Positions 38,755 through 48,058 are shown, numbered from the stretch's first letter. The stretch: DNA of 64,000 nucleotides from Providencia alcalifaciens (GCA_025961275.1 JAOQNJ010000001.1:83353-147352); one strand, 5' to 3'. Made by a program: numbers and translations. The notes: generated by a model from the sequence alone, not told the origin.

Positions 38755-40281
38755 CTACTCCTTAACCTGATGCACGACATCAATGACAGAACCATCTCGA
38801 TAACGCACAACCGCCACGACTTTATCTGTAAATTCAATCGGATTAGGTTTACCGGTTAATAACTCTGAACGTTCACGTAACCAGTCAATTGACACGGTTT
38901 TGATCCCCTGACTTTCAAGCTGCTGTTTCAATTCAGGGCGAGTAGGGTTAACCGCAGTACCGTGGTCAGTGACTAAAATATCAACACTGGAGCCCGGCGT
39001 AACACAAGTGATCACTTCATCGACCAGAGTCGGAATGCGACCACGAACTAAAGGTGCAACAATGATAGAGAGCTTTGAGGCGACAGCTGTATCACTGTGA
39101 CCACCCGATGCTCCACGGATCACGCCATCAGATCCTGTCAACACGTTAACATTGAAGCATGTATCAATTTCGAGTGCACTTAATACAACAACATCTAGCA
39201 TGTCAACGGATGCGCCTTTGGAATCAAAGCAAGCATATTGATTGGCGCTAATTTCGATGTGGTTTGGATTTCTGACCAGTGACATTGCAGCTGCACGGTC
39301 AAAACTTTGTACATCAAGTAATTTACGAATAAAGCCTTTTTCATGTAAATCAACGATGGTTGATGTGATACCACCTAGCGCGAATCCAGCACAAATATTG
39401 TGACGACGCATTTTATCTTCAAGAAAACGCGTAACAGCCAGTGATGCACCGCCCGTGCCCGTTTGTAATGAAAAGCCATCTTTGAAGTAACCTGATTTTT
39501 CGATAACGTCTGCGGCAGTTCTCGCAATTAATAGCTCACGCGGATTAGACGTCATACGGGTTGCATCTGCACCAATTTTATCGGCATCACCAACACGTTG
39601 AACTTTTACAATATAATCAACTTCGTCTTGTTTGATACTTGCTGGATTGTGTGGATATGCAAGTAAATTTTCCGTTAGCATGACGACTTTATTTGCCGTT
39701 TCTGCGTCAATTTTGGCATAACCTAATGAGCCACAAGAGGCTTCACCGGTGTAACCATTCGCATTGCCATACTCATCACAGGAAGGTACACCGATAAAGG
39801 CTACATCAATTTTAAGCTCGCCACTGTGGATCAGATTAGCGCGTCCACCATGTGAGTGAATTTGTACTGGTTCTGCAAGTTCACCACGTGAAATAGCTTC
39901 GGCTAGTGGCCCACGAATACCGGAAGTATAAATTTTGTTAACCACACCGTGGCGAATATGTTCAACCAGTGGTGAATGGCAGCCGCTTAATGAACTGGAG
40001 GCAAGAGTAAGATTACGAAAGCCCATTTCAGCAATAACTTGCATCACCAGATTAACGGTTAAGTCACCGCCACGAAAAGCGTGGTGAAATGAGATGGTCA
40101 TACCATCTTTTAAACCAGAACGGCGAATCGCAATTTGTAGGTCATCACACAGCTTGCGATTTCTCGGTTTTTGAACTTGTTGCTGTACTTTGCCGATATC
40201 TTTAAATTGACGAAGTGTTCCGTCAGTCATTGGGTCTATATAGGCTGATAAGCGAGCCTGGCGCTGTGCCATATTTGTCAT
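38755..40281 (-). CDS. citF: Citrate lyase alpha subunit CitF
   Basis: 508 residues, near-identical in layout to enterobacterial CitF (FHHAFRGGDLTVNLVMQVI, PLVEHIRHGVVNKIYTSG, QTGTGGASLAVTRFLEDKM, VVRYRDGSVIDVVHQVKE). It is the acyl-ACP:citrate transferase part of the lyase. The ATG at 40281 is preferred over a TTG two codons earlier. Confidence 0.97.
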   Translation of the reverse strand: MTNMAQRQARLSAYIDPMTDGTLRQFKDIGKVQQQVQKPRNRKLCDDLQIAIRRSGLKDGMTISFHHAFRGGDLTVNLVMQVIAEMGFRNLTLASSSLSGCHSPLVEHIRHGVVNKIYTSGIRGPLAEAISRGELAEPVQIHSHGGRANLIHSGELKIDVAFIGVPSCDEYGNANGYTGEASCGSLGYAKIDAETANKVVMLTENLLAYPHNPASIKQDEVDYIVKVQRVGDADKIGADATRMTSNPRELLIARTAADVIEKSGYFKDGFSLQTGTGGASLAVTRFLEDKMRRHNICAGFALGGITSTIVDLHEKGFIRKLLDVQSFDRAAAMSLVRNPNHIEISANQYACFDSKGASVDMLDVVVLSALEIDTCFNVNVLTGSDGVIRGASGGHSDTAVASKLSIIVAPLVRGRIPTLVDEVITCVTPGSSVDILVTDHGTAVNPTRPELKQQLESQGIKTVSIDWLRERSELLTGKPNPIEFTDKVVAVVRYRDGSVIDVVHQVKE

Positions 40282-40291
40282 CGTCAATGCC

Positions 40292-41188
40292 TCACTCTTC
40301 CCGAATACCTGATAATGCCGCGCGAGATAGCACTAAGCGTGCTCTATCAATTACCGGACCATCAACCATTTTTCCGTTTAGTGAAACCACACCACGACCT
40401 TCTTGTTCTGCCGCATTAGCAGCATCAACAACACGTTGAGCGTGATCCACTTCTTTTTGGGTTGGAGCATATAAGTTATGAAGTAGCTCGATTTGACGAG
40501 GGTTAATCAGAGATTTGCCATCAAAACCAAGTTGCTTAATGTGAGCCGCTTCTTTTAAGAAACCCTCCTCATTATTTGCATCAGAATAAACGGTATCAAA
40601 TGCTTGGATACCAGCTGAGCGGGCAGCTTGTAAAATGGCGCACCGAGCATAGAGGAGTTCAATGCCTTCTGGAGACCGCTCGGTGCGCAAATTGCGGACA
40701 TAGTCCTCGGCACCTAATGCGATGCCAATAAGTCGGGATGATGAGTGCGCGATGTTAACCGCTTGTGTGATGCCCATTGGAGATTCAATCGCAGCAAGTA
40801 AACCTGTGCTACCTGCTTCACGCCCACAGCTTTTCTCAATGCGTAATATTTCATTTTCGATATCAATAACATCTTGTGCTGTATCTGTTTTTGGAAGGCG
40901 GACAATATCTGCACCACCTCGTACTACAGCCTCTAAGTCCGCGACACCGAAGACAGAGTCAAGCGCATTAACGCGAACAATAGTTTCAATATCGTGATAC
41001 AGCGGATGCTGCAATGCATGATAGACCAATCGCCGAGCAGTATCTTTTTCACGTAAAGTTACTGAATCTTCGAGGTCAAACATCAACGCATCAGCTTTAT
41101 AAATAAAAGAGTTACTGAGCATCGCGGCATTAGAGCCCGGTACAAATAGCATGCTTCTGCGAGTACGTGTTTTTCTTTCAGGGGTCAT
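40292..41188 (-). CDS. citE: Citrate lyase beta subunit CitE
   Basis: 298 residues, HpcH/HpaI aldolase family: [51 protein letters not shown] and [13 protein letters not shown]. It cleaves citryl-ACP to oxaloacetate and acetyl-ACP. The start at 41188 overlaps the citD stop (TAATG) and follows GGGAGGAAAAG. Confidence 0.96.
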   Translation of the reverse strand: MTPERKTRTRRSMLFVPGSNAAMLSNSFIYKADALMFDLEDSVTLREKDTARRLVYHALQHPLYHDIETIVRVNALDSVFGVADLEAVVRGGADIVRLPKTDTAQDVIDIENEILRIEKSCGREAGSTGLLAAIESPMGITQAVNIAHSSSRLIGIALGAEDYVRNLRTERSPEGIELLYARCAILQAARSAGIQAFDTVYSDANNEEGFLKEAAHIKQLGFDGKSLINPRQIELLHNLYAPTQKEVDHAQRVVDAANAAEQEGRGVVSLNGKMVDGPVIDRARLVLSRAALSGIREE

Positions 41189-41484
41189 TACTTTTCCTCC
41201 CAAGGCAGTGCTGTGATGTCACAAGCTCGTGCAACTAAGGCTTCTAGTCGTGCTCTTAGCACGCATTCGAGCGCACCTTTATCATCAACAATAATTTGAG
41301 CGCCTTGGATGTCATATTGCTTAACAAGCTCAAGTACTACTTGCTCGATAGCATCACCAAACTGTTTTTCAACACTACTACTAATTTGTATCGAAACTTC
41401 TTGAGTGTCTTCTAAAGGTTCTATTCGTACCATGGCATCACTTGACTCAAGTGTGCCGGCAACTGCTGCGTGGAGTATTTTCAT
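41188..41484 (-). CDS. citD: Citrate lyase acyl-carrier (gamma) subunit CitD
   Basis: 98 residues. The prosthetic-group serine lies in [17 protein letters not shown] near residue 14. It carries the acetyl/citryl thioester. Overlaps citC by four bases (ATGA) and citE by one, so the operon is tightly coupled. Confidence 0.96.
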   Translation of the reverse strand: MKILHAAVAGTLESSDAMVRIEPLEDTQEVSIQISSSVEKQFGDAIEQVVLELVKQYDIQGAQIIVDDKGALECVLRARLEALVARACDITALPWEEK

Positions 41485-42557
41485 AGTTCACCTATTACTA
41501 ATTCAGAATTTTCGACGGCAGTGGAAGTCGTTGTAGAACCAGAAGCCAACATATTCTCTAAGTACTGATAGGTTGCCTCAGGCACAATCGGTTTGATCGC
41601 CGCAAGATCTTTTTTAGCGAGCAGTCTACGAACTTGTGAGGCGGAAACCGCCGTGCCGTTATAGACCATTCGAGGATATTCAACTAACTCAATCGCTGGG
41701 TCACGAAGCGTGTCCGTTTCAAGCCAAAAGCGCATGTCTTCATTATATTTATTAGTGACTTTGCAAAAAGGCTCTGTACCAACAAAACGGTGTGTGATGC
41801 CGAGTGCTGGAGCGATATGTTGGCGGAAAATTTTAATGTCAATTTCGGTATAGCAATTATCGACAACCGCTTTGTCTTTAATGAAATAACAGGGAAATGT
41901 AGCTCGTGAGATAATATATTCGGAACCTTTGTGGATAGTCAGGTTCTCAATTCCTTGTGTACCCGCTTCAATTAATTCCAGTCTGGCGTTATAAGGGAAG
42001 CGGGAGGTGTCTTCTTTGACAACAAATAAGTGCAACCAATCGCAAGCTTTCGCTGCTTTTTCAATTAGATAGCGATGTCCAAGTGTGAACGGATTCGCAT
42101 TCATCACTATTGAGCCAATTTTTTTGCCATCTTTACGCTGTTTTTTTAAGCTCTTAATATAACGATTTAAGTAGCAGCAACTATTTTCCATCAATACCAT
42201 AATATTGGGAACAGTAGCGAGAGTATGAAATCCACACTGATGAAATAAACTTTCATTTTGTGTTTTGGTATAAATAAATAAATGTGTGGTGTTATTTTCA
42301 TAGGCGAGATTAACTAATTCAGTTGCAAGTTTTAATGCAAGTCCCTCTCCTCGAACATTATCACTTATCGCAACACATTTAATAACGTTTTTAGCAAGAC
42401 CACCACACGCAATTAATTTATCATTGCGTGTGATCGTAATGAATACGTCAATACTAGAGTCAATATCTAAGTCGTTCTCTTTTAAAAATTGAGAAATTTC
42501 AGCGAGTTTCCTGTTCTCATGACGTTTTACTTGATTAAACGTTATGTTCTCGAACAT
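41481..42557 (-). CDS. citC: [Citrate lyase] acetate ligase CitC
   Basis: 358 residues: N-terminal GNAT-like region ([13 protein letters not shown], [20 protein letters not shown]) and C-terminal nucleotidylyltransferase with [17 protein letters not shown] (HxGH-like) and [12 protein letters not shown]. It acetylates the CitD thiol with ATP and acetate. The ATG at 42557 (MFENITFNQ) has AGGA upstream; the ATG at 42572 is less likely. First gene of the operon. Confidence 0.95.
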   Translation of the reverse strand: MFENITFNQVKRHENRKLAEISQFLKENDLDIDSSIDVFITITRNDKLIACGGLAKNVIKCVAISDNVRGEGLALKLATELVNLAYENNTTHLFIYTKTQNESLFHQCGFHTLATVPNIMVLMENSCCYLNRYIKSLKKQRKDGKKIGSIVMNANPFTLGHRYLIEKAAKACDWLHLFVVKEDTSRFPYNARLELIEAGTQGIENLTIHKGSEYIISRATFPCYFIKDKAVVDNCYTEIDIKIFRQHIAPALGITHRFVGTEPFCKVTNKYNEDMRFWLETDTLRDPAIELVEYPRMVYNGTAVSASQVRRLLAKKDLAAIKPIVPEATYQYLENMLASGSTTTSTAVENSELVIGEL

Positions 42558-42572
42558 ATTAGTATCCTGCAT

Positions 42573-42926
42573 CTCATATAGAGATGTTTTTAAGTTGTTA
42601 CTAATGTTAAAGTTAATTAAATAAAAAATTTGGCGTTAATTTAACGAATAACATATTAGCTTTTTATTTAATTACCCTGTTCGATATTTATATTAAAGCT
42701 AATCTAATTATTATTGTTGACCTATTTCATGTTTCTACGATGAGTTTGTATTTTTTTAATGGTTTTAATGTTTTTAATTGCTTGATATGTTGTTTATTCT
42801 TTGGTTTTAATGTATTTAATTATCAATATGTGTTTTATTAGTTGGGTAGGTGCCCTCAATGATGGATAATCTTATGTTTATTGTTGTAACATTTATTTTA
42901 CTTTTCAGTAGGTAATAGGGCATCAA
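42573..42926. promoter_or_regulatory. Divergent control region citC/citA
   Basis: 354 bp, extremely AT-rich, between divergent operons. Repeated TTTTAATG-type blocks (TGGTTTTAATGTTTTTAATT at about 42760, TTGGTTTTAATGTATTTAAT at about 42801) could be CitB binding sites, since CitB boxes are AT-rich. Site assignment is tentative. Confidence 0.5.
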
Positions 42927-44549
42927 ATGAAAAAACAGCATTTGCGATATCCACTTAGAAGAAGCAAGTCAATTTCATTTTCAGTGCGTGTTTTTCTTCT
43001 TTTATTACTTGTCTCCGTGGTACTAACGCTAAGTTTGGGTAAGTACTTTACCGATACCGCAGAGAATCGCTTGATGGCCAATATTCGTTCGCTCGCGATG
43101 AGCCAGGCAAAATTGATTGCCTCCATGGAAAATATTGTTCAATCAGTTAAAACTAAAAATATTCAAAAACTTAAAGTGATTGCTGATAAGCTCAATCAAG
43201 ATTCTGATTATGACTATGTGGTCATTGGCGACGAAAATTCAGTACGCTTATATCACCCCAATGAGAATCAAGTCGGTTTTAAAATGCAGTGGAATAAATC
43301 TGGAGCCATAGAGCGTGGCGAAAGTTATTTTATTGGCGGGGAAGGGTCGATTGGAAATGCAGTTCGAGCTAAAACCCCTATTTTTGATGAACAGGGCAAA
43401 GTGATTGGTGTGGTTTCTATCGGTTATTTGACCAATAAAATAGAAACGTCACGTAGCGAGCTATTTGTTCAAACAGGCGCTACATTTTTTGGTGTATTGG
43501 TTATTTTATTATTCTTATCTTGGGCTTTTGCACTTTTGATTCGTCGGCAGATGTTAGGTATGGAGCCTGAACAAATCACTCAAATGGTCGTTGTACAAAA
43601 AGGGATTTTCGAAGCCGTTTTTGAAGGTATTATTGCGGTTGATTGCAAGGGAAATATTATTAATATCAATCATAATGCGCGCCAAATGCTTTCACTTGTT
43701 GAACCCTCTAACCAATTAATTGGCCGCTCAATTACAGAACTAGTGACACCAACAACCTTTTTTACGACGGAAATTTTAACAACTCAACATGATGTTATTT
43801 GTTCATTTAATGGGCTCAATGTCATTGCCAACCGTATTGCGCTGTTAGATGAAAATCATCTTGTGGGGGTAGTCGTGAGCTTCCGCAGCCAAAATGATAT
43901 TGAATCCTTAAATTCTCAATTGACACAAGTACGTCAATACGTTGACAATTTGCGAGCGTTACGTCACGAACATTTAAATTGGATGTCGACGTTAAGTGGG
44001 CTTTTACAAATGAAAGAGTATGACCAAGCACTGGCAATGATTAAAGGTGAGTCTGAATCACAACAACAATTGATTGATGCTTTGCGTAACCAATTTGCTG
44101 ATAAACAAGTTGCAGGGTTATTGTTTGGCAAATACCACCGGGCTAGGGAGTTAGGGCTGCAATTAGAATTTACACTAGGCAGTCAATTAAACGCCTTACC
44201 TGAGTTGCTCACCAGTACTGAATTTTGCGCAATATTAGGTAACCTTCTTGATAATGCGTTTGAAGCTAGTTTGAAAAATGCAGAAGGTAATAAGCGAGTC
44301 GAGTTGTATCTTTCTGATGAAGGGGCAGAATTTGTTATAGAGGTGGCCGATCAAGGTTGTGGATTCCCATCTGAAATGAAAAACAAATGGTTTGAAAGAG
44401 GAATGACAACGAAAAATGAGTCAGTGGATAATCACGGGATTGGCTTATATCTTGTTTCTTCTTATGTTAAACGGTGTGATGGCGTGATTATTATTGAAGA
44501 TAATCAACCACATGGTACTCTATTTTCTATATTTATTCCGAAAGTATAG
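42927..44549 (+). CDS. citA: Citrate sensor kinase CitA (DpiB-like)
   Basis: 540 residues. TM1 about 22-41, a periplasmic PDC/PAS sensor (VVIGDENSVRLYHPNENQVG, GSIGNAVRAKTPIFDEQGKV), TM2 about 184-206, a cytoplasmic PAS, then the phospho-acceptor H347 in LRALRHEHLNWMSTLSG and the ATPase (NLLDNAFEAS, ADQGCGFP, HGIGLYLVSSY). It senses citrate and phosphorylates CitB to induce citCDEFXG. Complete. The expected citB does not follow: prophage DNA begins within about 220 bp. Confidence 0.94.
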   Translation: MKKQHLRYPLRRSKSISFSVRVFLLLLLVSVVLTLSLGKYFTDTAENRLMANIRSLAMSQAKLIASMENIVQSVKTKNIQKLKVIADKLNQDSDYDYVVIGDENSVRLYHPNENQVGFKMQWNKSGAIERGESYFIGGEGSIGNAVRAKTPIFDEQGKVIGVVSIGYLTNKIETSRSELFVQTGATFFGVLVILLFLSWAFALLIRRQMLGMEPEQITQMVVVQKGIFEAVFEGIIAVDCKGNIININHNARQMLSLVEPSNQLIGRSITELVTPTTFFTTEILTTQHDVICSFNGLNVIANRIALLDENHLVGVVVSFRSQNDIESLNSQLTQVRQYVDNLRALRHEHLNWMSTLSGLLQMKEYDQALAMIKGESESQQQLIDALRNQFADKQVAGLLFGKYHRARELGLQLEFTLGSQLNALPELLTSTEFCAILGNLLDNAFEASLKNAEGNKRVELYLSDEGAEFVIEVADQGCGFPSEMKNKWFERGMTTKNESVDNHGIGLYLVSSYVKRCDGVIIIEDNQPHGTLFSIFIPKV

Positions 44550-44974
44550 AATGGCGTTTCTTAGTGATTCAGAACGTATCAGTATCTAGGTTAAGTGGTT
44601 GATTTTAATTAATTATGCAAATCACGCGCATTCATTGGCACTCATTTAATGTCTCATTTTGCTTGTACCTAAGCTTGTACCTAAAATTATTCACAGGATT
44701 AAATTAAAATTCAAATAGTGTGAATAACTAAAATTAAGCTAAATTTTTTCTTTGATTGGAAATTGCACAATATGCCAAACTTAAACGACAAACAGATTAA
44801 GGCTTGGATAAATTCTAATGAACGTTTTGAGGGTAAAGCAGATGGTAATGGGCTTTATCTGAGATATTCAAAGAATGACAAAAGCCCGAAATGGCGTTTT
44901 AGATACAACTTTAATAAAAAATCGCGCATTGTCGTGATTGGTAGCTATCCTAACGTTTGTTCTGCGCAACTAAA

Positions 44975-45799
44975 TCAGGACACTTTTCTTAAGGAATTTT
45001 GTTCATACTCAATTGGGGACAGATCACCGTTGGCAGTATGAAACCTTTCTAGGTTGTAATAGCGCATATACGCGATAACATCTTCTTTCATCTGTTTCCG
45101 AGTCGGCTGAGGGATTTTCAGTACCCAATCGTGTTTTAAACTGCCAAAAAATCGTTCTACAACGGCGTTATCCCAACAGGCTCCAACATCACCCATGCTT
45201 GCCCTAATACCATAGCTTGTTAGCAAGCGGCGATATCGCTTACTCGTATATTGAGAGCCTCTATCACTATGAAAGACTAAGCCTTTTTCGGGCTGGCGTA
45301 AGTTATACGCTTTCATCAAGGCTTTACTGACTAAATCTGCCGTCATTCGTTTATCGATATGCCAACCCACAATACGGCGTGAGTATAAGTCCATCACGAT
45401 GGCTAAATACATCCAGCCTTCCCCTGTTTTTAAATAGGTCACATCACCCGCCCACACTTCGTTAGGTGCGTGAGGATTAAAATTTTGATTGAGCAAATTA
45501 TCGGCTACGGCATCACTGTGTTTGCGTTTTGTGGTGACTTTGTAAGCAACGCGCTGAGTGACGACTAGGCCAAGCTGAGCCATTAGCTTTTGAACGCCAT
45601 AAGCACTCACGCTAAAGCCCTCTTTGCATAACCGTTTACGTAACGTTCTATAACCTAAGCTATTTCGACTCTGTTCAAAGATAGCTTTGGCTCTGCGGTA
45701 CAGGCTAAGTTGTTCTGCGGTGATCAATTTTGCTGGGCGTTTAAGCCAAGCATAGTAGGCAGAACGACTTATTTTCATTAACTTGCAGAGCTTCAGCAC
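44975..45799 (-). CDS. IS3-family transposase OrfB (copy 2)
   Basis: Protein identical to copy 1 OrfB with the complete DDE triad, so transposition remains possible in principle. Confidence 0.95.
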   Translation of the reverse strand: MLKLCKLMKISRSAYYAWLKRPAKLITAEQLSLYRRAKAIFEQSRNSLGYRTLRKRLCKEGFSVSAYGVQKLMAQLGLVVTQRVAYKVTTKRKHSDAVADNLLNQNFNPHAPNEVWAGDVTYLKTGEGWMYLAIVMDLYSRRIVGWHIDKRMTADLVSKALMKAYNLRQPEKGLVFHSDRGSQYTSKRYRRLLTSYGIRASMGDVGACWDNAVVERFFGSLKHDWVLKIPQPTRKQMKEDVIAYMRYYNLERFHTANGDLSPIEYEQNSLRKVS

Positions 45800-45837
45800 G
45801 GGAAACTGTGAAGATAATTGCTTAATCGTTTTAAACG

Positions 45838-46125
45838 CTACTTGGTTTCCTTTAGCAGGAGGGCGCTGGCTTTTTTTAGGATCTCTTTCTCCATCCTAAG
45901 TTCTTTATTTTCTTTTCGAAGCCTTAATAGCTCAGTTCTCTCATCGGCATTCAAGCTGCTACCGGATTGTTCAGCATCGAATTTTGCTTTCCAGTTATAA
46001 AGTAATTTATCGGTGATCCCTAATGAAGCTGCCGCTTTTGGGACGCTATAACCTTGTTCGGTGACTAATGCGACCGCTTCTTGCTTAAACTCAGTAGTGT
46101 AAAACCTGTTTGTTCGTTTTTTCAT
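45838..46125 (-). CDS. IS3-family transposase OrfA (copy 2)
   Basis: Protein identical to copy 1 OrfA; the single base change at 46099 is silent. The A7 slippery run is kept. Confidence 0.95.
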   Translation of the reverse strand: MKKRTNRFYTTEFKQEAVALVTEQGYSVPKAAASLGITDKLLYNWKAKFDAEQSGSSLNADERTELLRLRKENKELRMEKEILKKASALLLKETK

Positions 46126-46312
46126 TTAACACCTCAATAATTGGATTATATTCCATTATTAAAGTGTCCTGTTTGATTAAAGCAGATCACTGTTACAGAG
46201 AAGATGCTGGGGCATGAGCTTGGCGGGGTGATGGCGGTATATAATAAGCATGATTGGATGGAAGATCAGAAGAACGCTTACGAACTGTATGCAGATAAAG
46301 TATTCTGGCACG

Positions 46313-46504
46313 TTAAGAAACTATCTTCTGATTAATGCCGCCATTGTCTATCCATTTCTGAATTTCTGACTTTTTATATTTTGCTGGACGGGCTAAAACT
46401 GGCTGAGGGAATCCACATTGCTTGCGTAGTCTCCACAATGCCGTCCTCTTAATTCCTATCCATTCATAGACATCTTTCTCTATAATCAAATCTGTATTAG
46501 TCAT
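46313..46504 (-). CDS. AlpA/Xis-like excisionase
   Basis: 63 residues with an AlpA/MerR-like HTH: DVYEWIGIKRTALWRLRKQC, then FPQPVLARP and KKSEIQKWID. AGGAG lies before the ATG. It sits tail-to-tail with the integrase remnant, where recombination directionality factors usually lie. Last gene of the leftward early operon. Confidence 0.8.
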   Translation of the reverse strand: MTNTDLIIEKDVYEWIGIKRTALWRLRKQCGFPQPVLARPAKYKKSEIQKWIDNGGINQKIVS

Positions 46505-46751
46505 TATTCATCTCCTTGTCTATCGTCCTAACGTAGTGATTGAGCCACATGTTAGGCGTGTACTTTAATTTCTTTTCAGGGGTTAGTGCTCGTTCAAATT
46601 CAGGCAGGTGCTTGCTTAGTATTTTCTTTGTAATGTCATCGGTGAGCTTGTCGTATTTTTTTAGTTCTGTGTGGCATTTCCTTGCCGCGTTTCTCATTCC
46701 ATTTTCTCTTACCACATCATCCATTCTTTCTTTTATATTGAGCATCATCAT
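46497..46751 (-). CDS. Unknown early phage protein
   Basis: 84 residues, highly charged and helical (NAARKCHTELKKYDKLTDDI). Not recognised. The end overlaps the AlpA-like gene by 8 bases. The true start may be the ATG at 46724, which would reduce overlap with the upstream gene. Confidence 0.6.
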   Translation of the reverse strand: MMMLNIKERMDDVVRENGMRNAARKCHTELKKYDKLTDDITKKILSKHLPEFERALTPEKKLKYTPNMWLNHYVRTIDKEMNND

Positions 46752-46911
46752 CTCCGCAATCTTTGCTGCAATATGCGCTATTCTTTGCTGTTGGTAATTC
46801 CTCGCACCAAATGCACATTCCGTTTATTGATTTAATTACCGGTTGTCTATTTAACAATGAGATATTAATATTTAATTCGTTGAGTTCGTTTGCTGAGTCT
46901 GCGATATCCAT
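46717..46911 (-). CDS. Small putative zinc-finger phage protein
   Basis: 64 residues with CIWCEELPTAKNSAYCSKDC, a C-x2-C…C-x3-C arrangement as in small phage zinc ribbons. Function unknown; early operon. Confidence 0.65.
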   Translation of the reverse strand: MDIADSANELNELNINISLLNRQPVIKSINGMCIWCEELPTAKNSAYCSKDCGDDDAQYKRKNG

Positions 46912-46913
46912 AA

Positions 46914-46988
46914 TTAAGCCTGTCCTGTATCAATTAAGTAAATCAGTATGCATAGAGCTATTAGCCCCGCGAATTGAGTAAATGTCAT
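46914..46988 (-). CDS. 24-residue membrane peptide
   Basis: MTFTQFAGLIALCILIYLID ending TGQA: a single hydrophobic helix. AGGTGG precedes the ATG and it is tightly packed with the next gene, so it may be real. Function unknown. Confidence 0.4.
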   Translation of the reverse strand: MTFTQFAGLIALCILIYLIDTGQA

Positions 46989-47008
46989 AGGCCACCTATG
47001 CTATTTAA

Positions 47009-47200
47009 TTAAGTTCGATAACCTTTAACTGAGATATTCCCGTTCTTCTTTCTGACTATCCACGCTTGCATATCTTTATGTGCATATGAGCAATCTATGT
47101 ATGGAGATGAAATAAATTCAATTAAGCGTGCATTGCAGAAATCAATTAACTCAATATCATCTTCTTCTTTAACTGTTGTTGTTATTCTCATTCTCCGCAT
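47009..47200 (-). CDS. Unknown early phage protein
   Basis: 63 residues (IELIDFCNARLIEFISSPYI…KNGNISVKGYRT). Not recognised. Its 5' end overlaps the NinX-like gene by 32 bases; an ATG at 47191 would shorten this. Confidence 0.55.
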   Translation of the reverse strand: MRRMRITTTVKEEDDIELIDFCNARLIEFISSPYIDCSYAHKDMQAWIVRKKNGNISVKGYRT

Positions 47201-47546
47201 CCTTTTTCATCAAGAAAACTTCCATACCCAATCTATAAATAGTCTTATCTTCTTTTATTGAGTCAGCTGCAATTGGTGTATTAAAGTTATGTAGTGTATA
47301 TGCACTATGATGACCAAATAATTCGGGCATCATATTTTCACCATTTAACAGGTCGATATCATTCTCAATAATAATCGGCATTGCTTGAATAGGATTGGTG
47401 CATGGGTCGAACCTTGCTATTACGCCACTATCTCCTTCGCTGATATATATTTTATTATTTTTCTCTACAACTAAATTTAATCCGACTATATTAACAGCAA
47501 CCTTTTTATTAATCTCGAAGTCAGAGAGGTCGGTGTATTTATTCAT
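47169..47546 (-). CDS. NinX-like phage protein (DUF2591 type)
   Basis: 125 residues beginning MNKYTDLSDFEINKKVAVN, the hallmark start of NinX/DUF2591 phage proteins, with conserved FDPCTNPIQAMPIIIEN in the middle. Role unknown. Family call by recollection of the motif. Confidence 0.7.
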   Translation of the reverse strand: MNKYTDLSDFEINKKVAVNIVGLNLVVEKNNKIYISEGDSGVIARFDPCTNPIQAMPIIIENDIDLLNGENMMPELFGHHSAYTLHNFNTPIAADSIKEDKTIYRLGMEVFLMKKDAENENNNNS

Positions 47547-47725
47547 ATGACATCCACCATGTATTTATCACCTAGTTTTGCAATCAATCCTTTCCCTGTA
47601 AGGTATTTCAATGCCAGTTGAAATTCACTACTACAATCGCCTGGCCTGATAAGTTTATTTATTTCATTCTTAGTAAGCGCATTGAGTTTTAACACAACGA
47701 GTATCTGTCTTTTTAGTTTATTCAT
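47543..47725 (-). CDS. Small winged-helix-like phage protein
   Basis: 60 residues: KRQILVVLKLNALTKNEINK, then LKYLTGKGLIAKLGDKYMV, the pattern of a compact winged helix. Overlaps neighbours by 4-8 bases on both sides. Confidence 0.6.
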   Translation of the reverse strand: MNKLKRQILVVLKLNALTKNEINKLIRPGDCSSEFQLALKYLTGKGLIAKLGDKYMVDVI

Positions 47726-47897
47726 TGATTAACTCCAGTTCATCAGGTTGATAATAATCTACAAATCCCTCATCGTTTCCTATGCAAATAGATACTGTAT
47801 CGATTCCTATAATTACGCATGGCTCATCTGGCGCAATCCAGTTTGAATCATCGACTATTGGAGTGACTTTATCTCCAACTTTGAATTCATTTTCCAC
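47718..47897 (-). CDS. Small acidic phage protein (GTG start)
   Basis: 59 residues: VENEFKVGDKVTPIVDDSNW, then DEPCVIIGIDTVSICIGNDE and YYQPDELELINE. The KVGDKV start suggests a small beta-barrel. The ribosome site would be the G run directly upstream. Overlaps the next start by 8 bases. Confidence 0.6.
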   Translation of the reverse strand: MENEFKVGDKVTPIVDDSNWIAPDEPCVIIGIDTVSICIGNDEGFVDYYQPDELELINE

Positions 47898-48052
47898 GAA
47901 TCACCCCCCCCCCCACACTTAATTTCAACATCCCGCACCGACATTAACTTACTAGCACGGCTCTCGCATTCTTGCTGTGTGTATATTTGCTCAGATACAG
48001 GCACAGGAGTGCTATGTATTAGCATGAGTAATACATATCCGATAATTTGCAT
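47855..48052 (-). CDS. Small phage protein with signal-like N-terminus; end set by a G11 run
   Basis: 65 residues: MQIIGYVLLMLIHSTPVPVS (possible signal/anchor), CESRASKLMSVRDVEIKCG. The G11 run (C11 on the plus strand, 47904-47914) lies within the 3' end; one base more or less would change the C-terminus and stop. Function unknown. Confidence 0.5.
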   Translation of the reverse strand: MQIIGYVLLMLIHSTPVPVSEQIYTQQECESRASKLMSVRDVEIKCGGGGDSWKMNSKLEIKSLQ

Positions 48053-48058
48053 GGTTAT

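Larger units (their letters stand above)
44958..46189 (-). mobile_element. IS3-family insertion sequence, copy 2 (1232 bp)
   Basis: Same length, ends and orientation as copy 1. One difference found: G at 46099 where copy 1 has A (6736), a silent TAT/TAC change in orfA. Flanks are GTT on the left and CTG on the right, so no target duplication. It contains OrfB at 44975-45799 and OrfA at 45838-46125 (minus strand). Confidence 0.95.
44772..46335 (+). pseudogene. int: Prophage tyrosine integrase, interrupted by IS and internally deleted
   Basis: 44772-44957 encodes the N-terminus (MPNLNDKQIKAWINSN, SPKWRFRYNFNKKSRIVVIG). After the IS, 46190-46335 encodes the C-terminus (TEKMLGHELGGVMAVYNKHD…KKLSSD) with the GH pair and the catalytic Tyr in AVYNKHD. 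About 290 central codons, including the first catalytic Arg, are missing and are not elsewhere in the window. So the IS event also removed DNA. No excision activity is expected. Confidence 0.92.

Noticed and set aside
44662..44685. Two GCTTGTACCTAA copies after citA as a possible phage attachment core
   Set aside because: Adjacent direct copies could be chance or arm sites; without the right prophage end I cannot show that either is the att core.
44550..44762. Short frame MAFLSDSERISI directly after citA as a citB remnant
   Set aside because: It stops after 12 codons and does not resemble the start of a CheY-type receiver domain.
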